DNA of 64,000 bases, from assembly GCA_045106435.1 (NCBI GenBank), contig JBGCEN010000084.1:1-64000 (forward strand). Reading direction: 5' to 3'. Position 1 is the stretch's first letter. Each line of letters opens with the position of its first letter. The notes below the pieces were generated by a model. That model was not told the DNA's origin, made no database searches, and was given only the letters and a program-made list of their open reading frames with translations. Positions 52,737-61,255 of this stretch are shown in pieces. The stretch is from JBCCIM01 sp045106435 (GTDB lineage: Bacteria; Bacteroidota; Rhodothermia; Rhodothermales; JAHQVL01). A program made the translations under genes and the position numbers.

Positions 52737-54008
52737 TCAGGAATGGCCCTGGCGTTGAAGTTCATAAGCAGATTCCAGCTCAAGAGCCTTTTCTATCAAT
52801 TCTGTTTTCAGAAAAGTGAGATTCTCGTGTTGTGATATATACCTGTCCATAGCCTCTTCGAGTGTAGATTCTCTGGTGACTACGGTTCTCCTTTGACGTT
52901 CTTCTGGTGTAACAATTCTTTCTATAGAAGCTATATTACTTGCCTCCTTGAGTGCTTCTCGAATCTGCTGGCCATCAATGCTTGACGCTGCGGCCTCTTC
53001 TATTTGATATCTGATGCGAACAACGGCATCCTTGATATCATTTTGGCTTATCGTTTCGAGAATCAATGCCATCGGGTCTTCAACTGTACGGGCATCAACT
53101 TGAATGGCTACAAAAGGTCTGGAAGGCGTTTCAATAAATCGGAAGGTCGTTTTTTTATCGCGGCCATTGTTAACGCCGGCGCCATCAATTTCTGCACCTT
53201 CAATTTCTACAATGACAAATCCTTTCGGGTACTCCCACTCTTTAAAAGAGATACATTCAATACTGCCTGAATAAACAACAGGCGGTTTATTGCCTTCGTT
53301 GCGATCCTGGAATTTGTGAATATGGCCCAGGGCAATATAGTCAATAGGATCCATGGCCAACTGTCCCACTGAGAACTTGGGCTCATGTGCAATGAGGCTG
53401 GTCAGTTCTGAGCCGGATAACTCTGCACCATGAACAGACAAATGTGCTGCCATGATGGTTGGTAATGCAGGATTTAGTTCTTTTGTGGTCAATCGAACAA
53501 ATTCAATATACTTTTCCTCGATGAACTCCCTGATTTCTGTAGGCGATTTTGTGCGATGCTCTTCTTTGGTGAGCAGCATGCTTCGGATCGGCCATGGCAG
53601 CGCCACAAATTGGAGTGGACCACTCTTCGTCTCGATGATCTTGTAATCAGGCCGGTGAAACAGGTGGACATCTCCACTCAGATAGGGATAGATGTCGAGT
53701 GCTGAGGCCTTGCCGTAAGAAATGGGGTGATCATGGTTTCCCACGATCATAATAATCGGTATGCCTTTCTCAGCAATAGGCTTCAGGCACTCTGCAAAAG
53801 CTTTTTGCTGGGTTGGTGTTGGATCAGCTGTTCTGTAGGCATCGCCGGCGAACAGGAAAGCATCTATGTCTTCATCCAACGCACGCTGCACAAGAAAATC
53901 GAACGACCTTTTGAAATCCAAAAGTCGCGAGTTGAGCCCAGTGCTTGCGTCGATACGCCCGTAGGCATTACTGCCGAAATGGATATCGGCCGTATGCAGA
54001 ATTTTCAC
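52737..54008 (-). CDS. sbcD: Exonuclease subunit SbcD (Mre11-like)
   Basis: The 423-residue metallophosphoesterase shows the Mre11/SbcD motifs in order: ILHTADIHFG, LFAGDAYRTADPT, IMIVGNHDHP, IMAAHLSVHG and IALGHIHKFQ, with two metal ions bound by these residues. The enzyme pairs with the ATPase SbcC to open DNA hairpins and ends. No sbcC is visible on either side (52077 is hypothetical, 54405 is a PBP gene), so it must be elsewhere or absent. Note the 179-bp palindromic element directly upstream. Confidence 0.93.
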   Translation of the reverse strand: MKILHTADIHFGSNAYGRIDASTGLNSRLLDFKRSFDFLVQRALDEDIDAFLFAGDAYRTADPTPTQQKAFAECLKPIAEKGIPIIMIVGNHDHPISYGKASALDIYPYLSGDVHLFHRPDYKIIETKSGPLQFVALPWPIRSMLLTKEEHRTKSPTEIREFIEEKYIEFVRLTTKELNPALPTIMAAHLSVHGAELSGSELTSLIAHEPKFSVGQLAMDPIDYIALGHIHKFQDRNEGNKPPVVYSGSIECISFKEWEYPKGFVIVEIEGAEIDGAGVNNGRDKKTTFRFIETPSRPFVAIQVDARTVEDPMALILETISQNDIKDAVVRIRYQIEEAAASSIDGQQIREALKEASNIASIERIVTPEERQRRTVVTRESTLEEAMDRYISQHENLTFLKTELIEKALELESAYELQRQGHS

Positions 54009-54100
54009 GTTGCCTTGTTAAACAGAATAGGTGTATATGAGAGGGGTATCAATTATGTGACTCAGGTTGCGTGCTACTCCTTAGTGACTATAACTTGGTC

Positions 54101-54175
54101 ATCAGTAGTCAGTTATCGGTTGTCAGGTTCTACTTCTTTATTGCTGAAAACTAATATCTGAGAACTGAGAAACTG
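54101..54175. repeat. TCAGTT/AACTGA-type repeat, copy 3
   Basis: ATCAGTAGTCAGTTATCGGTTGTCAGG followed by inverted-type CTGAAAACTAATATCTGAGAACTGAG. It abuts the long palindrome at 54160-54338. Confidence 0.65.
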
Positions 54176-54338
54176 TTGAGATTTAATCTTCACATTGAGC
54201 GAGCGATCTTTTGGTGCTTTTGAATCCGCTTTTTTCGCACGTAACGCTGCTATGCGCTCAAAAAGTCGTATCCAAAATCACTCAAAATCTCATCTCTCTC
54301 AATTGTGAACCTCAAATCTCAACAGTTTCTGAAAACTC
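54160..54338. repeat. 179-bp long imperfect palindrome between the PBP and sbcD genes
   Basis: The left half (from GAGAACTGAGAAACTGTTGAG at 54160) is matched in reverse by the right half (ending CTCAACAGTTTCTGAAAACTC at 54338). Going inward, TTCACATTGAG pairs with CTCAATTGTGAA, GGTGCTTTTGAATCCG with its near-inverse, and CTTTTTTCGCACG with ATGCGCTCAAAAAG at the tip near 54250. The whole element is one long hairpin with interruptions, non-coding and MITE-like. Confidence 0.8.
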
Positions 54339-54404
54339 AATAAATGGTCTTCATCGTAGATCGCATAACAAGTGTTATACAAGGATAGTGCTTCTTGGAA
54401 TGTA

Positions 54405-56759
54405 TTACCAACTAACCTTTCCTTTTTCTTGATTCCCTTCAATGTCTATTTTTGGTGCTCCATAATCAATCGGTAATGGGAAAGACACTTTGTTTAACCG
54501 ATCTTCGTCTGCAATCTTTCGTGTAAAGTCTCCTACCAGGTGGAGGGCACTGTGCGCGCCTTGTCCCCACCAATCTGTGCGGAAGGTGACGCGCTGGTCA
54601 TTGAAGCCCACCCATGCGCCAGTTACCAGTTCGGGATGCATGAGCATGAACCAGCAGTCGGCGCTATTCTGTGTAGTCCCCGTTTTGCCAGCCAGATCAT
54701 ATTCGTACAGGCTGTACTGGGTGCGAACCCTCGTGCCGGTTCCGCCGGCCTGAATGACATCGCGCAGCATATCAATTGCGGTAAGCGCAGTCTGTTCATT
54801 CAGCGCTTCTTCCGGGCTTGGCCTTGCTTCGTAAAGCACATTGCCCAATCGGTCTTCAATACGCGTAATCACAGTGGGCTCGTGTTTGAGTCCAGCGTTG
54901 GCGAGCGTACTATACGCCGTGGTCAATTCCTGCAGTGTAACATTGCTTGTACCGAGCGCGAGCGCGGGTACCTCGTTGAGCGGGCTTTTAATACCCATGC
55001 GTCGGGCGTAAAAAGCCAGTGTTGGCGCACCAATCTGTAGGACAAGTCTGGCCGTTATTGTGTTTTTGGATCGCTTAAGGCCTTCTCGGAGCGTCAGCAT
55101 CAACCCAGACTGATCACCGCCTGAGTTACCTGGTTGCCACGTATTGCCAAGATCATCCTCCCAGTAGATGGTGCTATCCATTAGTTGATAATCTGGCGAA
55201 TAGCCATTGTCGATGGCAGCGATATAGGCAAAGGGTTTGAAGGTAGAGCCCGGCTGCCGGCGTGCTTTAGATACGTGGTCGTACCAGTCGTCGGCCAGAT
55301 TTCTGCCGCCAACCCATGCCTTGACATATCCTGTGCGCGGGTCAATAGAAACCATGCCGGCTTCAAGGCGCGTTTTGTCTGCCTTGAATTGTTGCATGAA
55401 TTCTTCATCATTTAGCAGCGAATCCCGCGCTGCCTCTCCACCAATTTCATTCTTGAGCACGCGAAAAGCTTCGGTCTCCATCACGTAAAACCCAAGCGTG
55501 TCTCCTTTTAAATTCCAGAATTGTTTGAAGGGTTCAAATTCCGGCAATTCCTCGTAATCAACCATGTTGGTCGATTTAGGGTATCCACCAAAAGACTTTC
55601 TGCTCCACTCGAAGTCAACAATGTTTTGCAGGCTTTTCATTTGCCGGTCTACTACTTCCGAGGCGATTTCCTGTAACTGCGTATCGATGGTGGTGTGGAC
55701 GATGAGGCCCTGGGAGTAAATGTTGTGCCCTGTTTCCTTTCCCCATTCGCCCAGCCATTGTCTTACGTGCTCTGCAAAGTATGGCGCAAAGCCGGCGGTA
55801 ATTTCACTGGAGCTGTATTTAGTTTCGATGGGAATATCTCTGTGCTCATCGAGATAGGCCTGGTTCAGGTAGTTATTTCTTACCATCTGCGCAAGCACTG
55901 TATTACGTCGTTGCCGGGACGTATTGGGATTGCGGATTGGGTTGTACATTGTAATGCCTTTCAGCATACCAATCAACGTAGCGCTTTGGAGCGTGTCGAG
56001 TTCGCTTGAGCTTACACTAAAAAAGGTGCGTGCTGCGGCTTCTATACCAAAGGCGTTGTTGCCAAATTCAACGGTATTGAGGTACATCTCGATGATTTCA
56101 CGCTTGGTGTATCTCCGCTCGAGCTGTACGGCGGTCAGCATTTCTTTCAGCTTACGCGAAACGGTCTGTTGCTTTCCAATCTCTTTGTTGTACAGGTTTC
56201 GGGCCAACTGCATCGTAATGGTTGAGCCCCCCTGGACGTCTCCCATGACGGTTTTTGCAGCCGAAACAAAAAATCGGAAAAGGTCGATACCCCAGTGATT
56301 ATGGAAGCGATGATCTTCCGTTGCAACCAGTGCATTGATCACATTGGGTGAAATCGCGTCATATGCGACAGAGGAACGGTTCTCGTAGGCGTATCGGGCC
56401 AGCTCTTTACCGTCTGCGGTGTAGGCAATGGTTGCAAGCTGGAGATCTGGATTCTCGAGTTGCTGTAAAGAGGGTAAATCGTCTTCTCCCAGTGAAAGGA
56501 GGAATACACCGATACTCAGCAGGCCAATGAGGCCAATAAAAGTAATGATGGAAAGCGCAAAAGCAGCATCTGCTTTCTTGGAATCGCCAAAGAGGCGTTC
56601 AAAGAACCCGCGAATTCCCCGGCGTGGCGGGGGCGGCGCGTCTCCATTAGGATCGCGATAATAATCACTGGAATGCTCGACGGCAGGTTGCCGGCGGCTA
56701 GAAGGGTCGTTAAAGTAGCGTTTAAGCTCCTCGTCCGAATAGGACCATTCTTCCGACAT
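54405..56759 (-). CDS. mrcA: Class A penicillin-binding protein (PBP1A-type)
   Basis: The 784-residue bifunctional enzyme builds peptidoglycan. A 65-residue cytoplasmic N-terminus rich in Pro/Arg precedes one membrane helix (about 66-88). The glycosyltransferase (GT51) domain contains ATEDHRFHNHWGID and GGSTITMQLARNLY (about 145-195). The transpeptidase domain (about 420-760) has all motifs: Ser-x-x-Lys in RQPGSTFKPF, SKN in LKRSKNT, and KTG in LAGKTGTTQ. All catalytic residues are present. lpxH lies upstream on the same strand with a 111-base gap. Confidence 0.95.
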   Translation of the reverse strand: MSEEWSYSDEELKRYFNDPSSRRQPAVEHSSDYYRDPNGDAPPPPRRGIRGFFERLFGDSKKADAAFALSIITFIGLIGLLSIGVFLLSLGEDDLPSLQQLENPDLQLATIAYTADGKELARYAYENRSSVAYDAISPNVINALVATEDHRFHNHWGIDLFRFFVSAAKTVMGDVQGGSTITMQLARNLYNKEIGKQQTVSRKLKEMLTAVQLERRYTKREIIEMYLNTVEFGNNAFGIEAAARTFFSVSSSELDTLQSATLIGMLKGITMYNPIRNPNTSRQRRNTVLAQMVRNNYLNQAYLDEHRDIPIETKYSSSEITAGFAPYFAEHVRQWLGEWGKETGHNIYSQGLIVHTTIDTQLQEIASEVVDRQMKSLQNIVDFEWSRKSFGGYPKSTNMVDYEELPEFEPFKQFWNLKGDTLGFYVMETEAFRVLKNEIGGEAARDSLLNDEEFMQQFKADKTRLEAGMVSIDPRTGYVKAWVGGRNLADDWYDHVSKARRQPGSTFKPFAYIAAIDNGYSPDYQLMDSTIYWEDDLGNTWQPGNSGGDQSGLMLTLREGLKRSKNTITARLVLQIGAPTLAFYARRMGIKSPLNEVPALALGTSNVTLQELTTAYSTLANAGLKHEPTVITRIEDRLGNVLYEARPSPEEALNEQTALTAIDMLRDVIQAGGTGTRVRTQYSLYEYDLAGKTGTTQNSADCWFMLMHPELVTGAWVGFNDQRVTFRTDWWGQGAHSALHLVGDFTRKIADEDRLNKVSFPLPIDYGAPKIDIEGNQEKGKVSW

Positions 56760-56870
56760 AGCGTTTGCCTCACCAGGCTAAGCTTGAGGATGTTAGAAAA
56801 TGCAAAAAATGCTGCGTTTTAAGTAAGGCAGCTTTAAGCAAGACCATTCGATTATGGAGAAGTTTCGGTT

Positions 56871-57644
56871 TTAAGTACGAGATTCTCCAGTAAAAGACAG
56901 TTTGTTTAATAGTACGGAATTCTTAGTTCTATCATTCCATTCGCACAGCGCCAGTGCATCGTCTTTCATGTATGCAAAAGTACGATGAAGTCTCCAGTAC
57001 CCTGTGTTTATGTAAAAACCTTTGCCATGCTGAGATAATTCAGCATGATGGCTGTGGCCCATTACAACAAGGTCATATTGCTGTGCAAGCAATGAAGCTG
57101 CATGTTTTCGCAGCTGCACTACAACCTCTTCATCAATAACGTCTGAATGAATTCGCCTGTTAACCCATCGCGCCAGCTTGTAGCCGGCATCTCCTGGAAG
57201 CAACGAACGATACAAAAACACAGGAAGCGGATGCTTTAACATGCGCTTCAAAAGGGTGTTGAGTGGAAATCTAGAAGCTATGATATCTCCATGGTTCAAG
57301 TAAACGTGTTTTCCATTAAGAGGTTCAGAAAAGGAATCGAAGATGACGTTAACTCCCAGTTCTTTTTTATAGTAATCGATATGCCATGGATCATGATTGC
57401 CCGTCAGGTACGTCACAGGCCGGCCTTTATCTGTCCATTCTGCCAGAAATCCCTGGAAACGCGCGATGCCTTTGGGAATAAGGTTCGGGTATTCTATGTA
57501 TTGGTCATAAACATCACCCAAGAGAAAGAGGTGCTCAATTTGGTCTTCATAATGACGCAAGCAAGATAATAACGCAGACTCATGGGTTCTCTCTGTAGCG
57601 AGGTCTCCACGGCCAAAGTGCATATCAGATACAAAGAAGATCAC
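56871..57644 (-). CDS. lpxH: UDP-2,3-diacylglucosamine diphosphatase (LpxH-type)
   Basis: The 257-residue calcineurin-like phosphoesterase has the LpxH order of motifs: FFVSDMHFG, LLGDVYDQY, TYLTGNHDPWH, VYLNHGD and VVMGHSHHAEL. The family removes UMP from UDP-diacylglucosamine in lipid A synthesis on the cytoplasmic side of the inner membrane. The central insertion (about 125-175) with basic and aromatic residues is typical for lipid binding. It supports a lipopolysaccharide-type outer membrane. Other UDP-sugar or Mn-dependent phosphatases of this fold cannot be ruled out by eye. Confidence 0.88.
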   Translation of the reverse strand: MIFFVSDMHFGRGDLATERTHESALLSCLRHYEDQIEHLFLLGDVYDQYIEYPNLIPKGIARFQGFLAEWTDKGRPVTYLTGNHDPWHIDYYKKELGVNVIFDSFSEPLNGKHVYLNHGDIIASRFPLNTLLKRMLKHPLPVFLYRSLLPGDAGYKLARWVNRRIHSDVIDEEVVVQLRKHAASLLAQQYDLVVMGHSHHAELSQHGKGFYINTGYWRLHRTFAYMKDDALALCEWNDRTKNSVLLNKLSFTGESRT

Positions 57645-57659
57645 AAGCGTTCATTCTTA

Positions 57660-57728
57660 AGTAGTCAGTTATTAGTTATCAGTTTTAAGAATTAATTGAC
57701 CACTGAGAACTGACCACTGATAACTTAA
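57660..57728. repeat. TCAGTT/AACTGA-type repeat, copy 4 (hairpin)
   Basis: AGTAGTCAGTTATTAGTTATCAGTTTT is inverted as ACCACTGAGAACTGACCACTGATAACTT. The two halves form an imperfect long stem upstream of lpxH and the rhomboid gene. Confidence 0.75.
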
Positions 57729-57769
57729 TGGTTTATTATAAAATTCGATGGAGGAACGATACAATAGTC

Positions 57770-57901
57770 ATGACAGTTTCGTTCTTTGTTGCCACGATTT
57801 GTCCATTTGGTTTTTTTGTCGTGGCACTTTCGATTAGAAAGCCATATTCATGTAACCCCCGAAGGAGTGGGGCGTACCACTTGAAACCCGAGTGTACATA
57901 A
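57770..57901 (+). CDS. Doubtful 43-residue membrane peptide
   Basis: A frame from ATG at 57770 to TAA at 57899-57901 encodes a hydrophobic N-terminus (about 3-22, including FFVATICPFGFFVVALSI) and a basic tail (RKPYSCNPRRSG). GGAGG at about 57750 is a possible but distant ribosome-binding site. It ends ten bases before the rhomboid ATG. Unproven. Confidence 0.25.
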   Translation: MTVSFFVATICPFGFFVVALSIRKPYSCNPRRSGAYHLKPECT

Positions 57902-57911
57902 ACGTAGCTAG

Positions 57912-58595
57912 ATGTATTCCAATTCTATTCGGCCAGTTACAAATTTTTCAGTTTTTCCGCCGGTTCTAAAGAATCTACTGATAATAAATGGACTGTTCTT
58001 CCTGGCACAAAATCCAGCGGACAGCCCGATTGCAGTGTTTCTTAGAGACTGGCTTGCCCTGTGGCCTATCGGAGCACCTGATCAGATTTATACTGCGCAG
58101 GGCTTGCGGGCTACTGGCGATTTCTGGCCGTGGCAACTGATTACCTACGGTTTTTTGCATGGCGACCTCACGCATATATTGTTTAATATGTTTGCGTTGT
58201 GGATGTTTGGCGTCCAGATAGAAAATGCCTGGGGGTCGCGTCGGTTTGCAATATTCTATTTTGTATGTGTTGTTGGCGCCGGCTTAATTCAGTTGGCCAC
58301 CTCGGTTGGGCAAGGATACTATACTGTCGGTGCCTCCGGGGGAGTGTACGGCATTCTGCTCGCTTTCGGCATGATGTTTCCCAACAACGAGATATTCCTG
58401 CTGTTCTTACCCATTCCAATTAAGGCGAAATGGTTTGTTTTGGGACTGGGTGTGTTTGCCATCTTTGGTGGATTTACCGGAGCTGCTTCGGGGACGGCAC
58501 ACTTTGCTCACTTGGGCGGCATGGTTTTTGGGTTTCTGGTCATGCAATATTGGCGCGGCAAATTGCCGATCAAACCCGCAGAAAGAATGCTTTAG
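57912..58595 (+). CDS. Rhomboid intramembrane serine protease (first of two)
   Basis: The 227-residue, six-helix protein carries the full rhomboid active site: Ser in YTVGASGGVYGIL (GxSG, helix 4) and His in SGTAHFAHLGGMVFG (helix 6). The conserved ITYGFLHGDLTHILFNMFALWMFG loop (with H-x3-N) is also present. These enzymes cleave within transmembrane segments of other proteins; the substrate is unknown. It is followed by a second rhomboid-like gene and an EEP-domain gene on the same strand, probably an operon. Confidence 0.93.
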   Translation: MYSNSIRPVTNFSVFPPVLKNLLIINGLFFLAQNPADSPIAVFLRDWLALWPIGAPDQIYTAQGLRATGDFWPWQLITYGFLHGDLTHILFNMFALWMFGVQIENAWGSRRFAIFYFVCVVGAGLIQLATSVGQGYYTVGASGGVYGILLAFGMMFPNNEIFLLFLPIPIKAKWFVLGLGVFAIFGGFTGAASGTAHFAHLGGMVFGFLVMQYWRGKLPIKPAERML

Positions 58596-58764
58596 TAGCT
58601 GAAGTTGTTAAACCATACTCATTTGGTAAACCAAAGCTTATTTAGCGTGTAATAAGTAAGGCATTAGATAAATTGCACATCCAGGTGTGCCCGATTCGTA
58701 AAACACCTGAAAACACTGTCTAAATGCATTCACAGCAACAACAACCTCTAAAGATAAACATCCT

Positions 58765-59718
58765 GTGAATCAGCTCAATACATGGTATAGAATGCAGCCG
58801 CCGGCGATTCGGACGCTGTTGACTATCAATGTGGTCATTTATGTATTGTGGTTTTTGCTGCTGCAGCATTTCGATTTTATGCAAGGGTTATTCAACCGCC
58901 ACCTTGCGTTACAAGCTGAACCTTCGACCTTTCTTTTCCAGCCGTGGCAACTTATTACATATAATTTCCTGCATCTGGGCACAGATCTAAGCGGTATTTT
59001 GCATATTACGTTCAATATGCTGTGGCTTGTCTGGATAGGCAGGGATTACGAAGAATTGCATGGCTCTCACCGATTGCTGGCCGTTTATATTATCGCCGGC
59101 ATCGGCGGTGGCATTTTGTCGATTGTGCTTGAAGGGTTATTTCCAGGGGGGAATACTGCAGGTGCTGCAACCAAAGTGATTGTGCATGGCGCTTCAGCTT
59201 CTGTACTTGGTATTATGATGACCATGGCTATCCTGCATCCTTATAAAAGCGTGGGATTGCTTTTCCTTGGTACGGTTCGCCTGCTGTATATCGTTCTTGG
59301 TTTTCTTGTTATAGATGCCCTCTTCCTGAAGGGAAATGCAGTTGGTGCACATTGGGGCGGCGCTCTATTTGGCTTTTTATTCGCAAAAGCTGAATCTTCG
59401 GGTGTAGATCTTTCCAGTTGGGCGGGCTATTTTTTCAGTGGGAAGTCTCGTAGTAAATCATCGGGAAGTACCGAAAGCCAGGGTGTGATGCAGAAACTGG
59501 AAAATTGGCTGGCTTCTAAAGGCGATACAAAAGAGCCCCAGCCCAAAAATACGCCGACCCGAGAACGCACCTGGCGGCGTACAGAAGTTGACGTTGAAGT
59601 TATTGAGACGTCTAAGGAGGACGAGGTGGATCGTATTCTAGATAAAATTAGCGCAGAAGGATATGAAGCGCTCACACCAGCAGAAAAGAAAATATTGTAT
59701 GAGGCTAGCCGCAAGTAG
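58765..59718 (+). CDS. Second rhomboid-family membrane protein, with variant GASA motif
   Basis: The 317-residue protein starts at GTG 58765. The rhomboid loop is present (LITYNFLHLGTDLSGILHITFNMLWLVWIG, with the catalytic-region His/Asn). The Ser is in IVHGASASVLGIM, so the usual GxSG becomes G-A-S-A, and the His is in GAHWGGALFGFL. The dyad is therefore kept with a changed neighbouring glycine. After the sixth helix a cytoplasmic tail of about 100 charged residues follows, ending in a segment (DRILDKISAEGYEALTPAEK) typical of Bacteroidota rhomboids. Activity is possible but less certain than for the first copy. Confidence 0.9.
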   Translation: MNQLNTWYRMQPPAIRTLLTINVVIYVLWFLLLQHFDFMQGLFNRHLALQAEPSTFLFQPWQLITYNFLHLGTDLSGILHITFNMLWLVWIGRDYEELHGSHRLLAVYIIAGIGGGILSIVLEGLFPGGNTAGAATKVIVHGASASVLGIMMTMAILHPYKSVGLLFLGTVRLLYIVLGFLVIDALFLKGNAVGAHWGGALFGFLFAKAESSGVDLSSWAGYFFSGKSRSKSSGSTESQGVMQKLENWLASKGDTKEPQPKNTPTRERTWRRTEVDVEVIETSKEDEVDRILDKISAEGYEALTPAEKKILYEASRK

Positions 59719-59739
59719 GCTAATTTAAACAGGATATTT

Positions 59740-60819
59740 GTGCGACGATTTTTGTGGATTGCCTTTTTGACTTTTGATGCGCTGGTTTTATGCTTGTTTG
59801 CAGCCGGCTATATCGGTCGTTACGTAGATCCTCGCACGTTTTGGTTACCGCAACTCTTTGCTATTGGCTTACCCCTGCTCAGTGTCTTGATCCTAATGGC
59901 CACTGTTGTGTTTGGTGTTGTTAAAAGATGGTTGATGGTTGCGATTCATCTCTCCTTCGCTGTCTTAATAATTATTCGGTTTTCCTCCTTCGAGAGCACG
60001 TCTGTCGGCTCGGATAGTAGCGCTGAAACCCTCCGCATTGCTTCGTATAATTTGGGCCACTTTGAGATTTTCTCCCAGGTAGAACAAGCCAAAAAGCTGG
60101 GCGAAGTGCTTGGATTGCTTTATCCGGATATTTTGGGACTCCAGGAATTTATGGTCCGCTATAGGGGGCGTGAGCTGCGTATCCGCAATTTACCCTATGT
60201 AGCAAATAAACTCGATTCTTTAGGATTTCAGACCGTAGCAACTTCTTTTCACGATGTGCCTACCACCTTTAAACCTGTTTGGTCTCGCCGCGATAAACTG
60301 AGTCAGGAGAAAAAACAACGCGTCAAAATTGGAGAGGAGGGATATGAAGTGATGTCCTTTACGCGCATGCAATTTGAATGGGGGGGCAAAGATGCGGCAT
60401 TTTATAACGTGCATTTAAGAACATTCGGATCGAAAAAGCCGTGGCTGGAAGATAACATGAGCCCACTGAGTCCGAGGTTCTGGTTTTTTTACCTGGCTCA
60501 GTACAAAGAAGCCTTCAGGTATCGCGCGTGGCAGGCTGAAAAAATCAAGGAGTTTATTTCAAACGAGACCATACCCGTTATCCTGAGTGGAGATTTTAAT
60601 AGCACACCACATAACTGGGCATACTACCATTTGGCTGACGGCTTGAAAGATGTACATGGTGTGGACAACATATGGAAGACCTCCTATCACGTAAGTTTTC
60701 CACTGGCCAAAATAGACCACATGCTTGTGACGCCTGACTGGAAGATTTACGAAGCATCCATTCCACCGCTGGATTATTCTGACCACCGGCCGCTGGTTGC
60801 CGTGCTTGGCTGGCAATAG
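59740..60819 (+). CDS. Membrane-anchored endonuclease/exonuclease/phosphatase (EEP) family protein
   Basis: The 359-residue protein starts at GTG 59740. Three hydrophobic helices at about 3-80 anchor it in the membrane. The EEP domain (about 95-359) shows the metal and catalytic motifs: IASYNLG, DILGLQEFM, LSGDFNSTPHNW and YSDHRPLVAV. It is probably a phosphodiesterase or phosphatase acting outside the membrane (on nucleic acid or phospholipid); the substrate is not predictable. The start is 22 bases after the second rhomboid gene. Confidence 0.9.
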   Translation: MRRFLWIAFLTFDALVLCLFAAGYIGRYVDPRTFWLPQLFAIGLPLLSVLILMATVVFGVVKRWLMVAIHLSFAVLIIIRFSSFESTSVGSDSSAETLRIASYNLGHFEIFSQVEQAKKLGEVLGLLYPDILGLQEFMVRYRGRELRIRNLPYVANKLDSLGFQTVATSFHDVPTTFKPVWSRRDKLSQEKKQRVKIGEEGYEVMSFTRMQFEWGGKDAAFYNVHLRTFGSKKPWLEDNMSPLSPRFWFFYLAQYKEAFRYRAWQAEKIKEFISNETIPVILSGDFNSTPHNWAYYHLADGLKDVHGVDNIWKTSYHVSFPLAKIDHMLVTPDWKIYEASIPPLDYSDHRPLVAVLGWQ

Positions 60820-61255
60820 GTTGCCCAGTGTCTGAGTAAGGTTGTGGCAAGTTAATAAACGTCTGGTTTTTCAACACTTGAAGAAGAGAGCATAGAGAAA
60901 GAGTGGAAAATTAGATCCTCTCCCCCTCTTTCTCTATGTTCTCTAACCCTCTTCATGCACGGACTGTCCAAAAATTATCTCGACGCTACACTCGTTTAAT
61001 TCTCCTGAATTAGATCATCGCTTTCAACTGTTAAATATCGGTGAGCCGGCGCAACTTGTTCTTCAAAACATGCGTTACTACCGCTGCTATCGCTTCAGTA
61101 TTTTTTGCTCTGCCCCTGTAAAGTAGCAGATACGTTACTGAGAGCAGAATATGAACATGGTTGTTCGCCCCTTCTATGGGGTATTTGCAGTAGACCACCG
61201 TCTGAAAAATCTGCAACTTGCGATCATTGAGAATTAAAATATTTGCTAAATCATA
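60820..61255. other. Intergenic region with an 18-bp-stem hairpin
   Basis: 60886-60903 (GAGAGCATAGAGAAAGAG) and 60926-60943 are inverted copies with 17 of 18 matches. It follows the EEP gene and may stop transcription, but there is no T run. The rest holds nothing I can name; a 101-codon minus frame across it contains an HVH-like word but no other transposase features. Confidence 0.5.
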
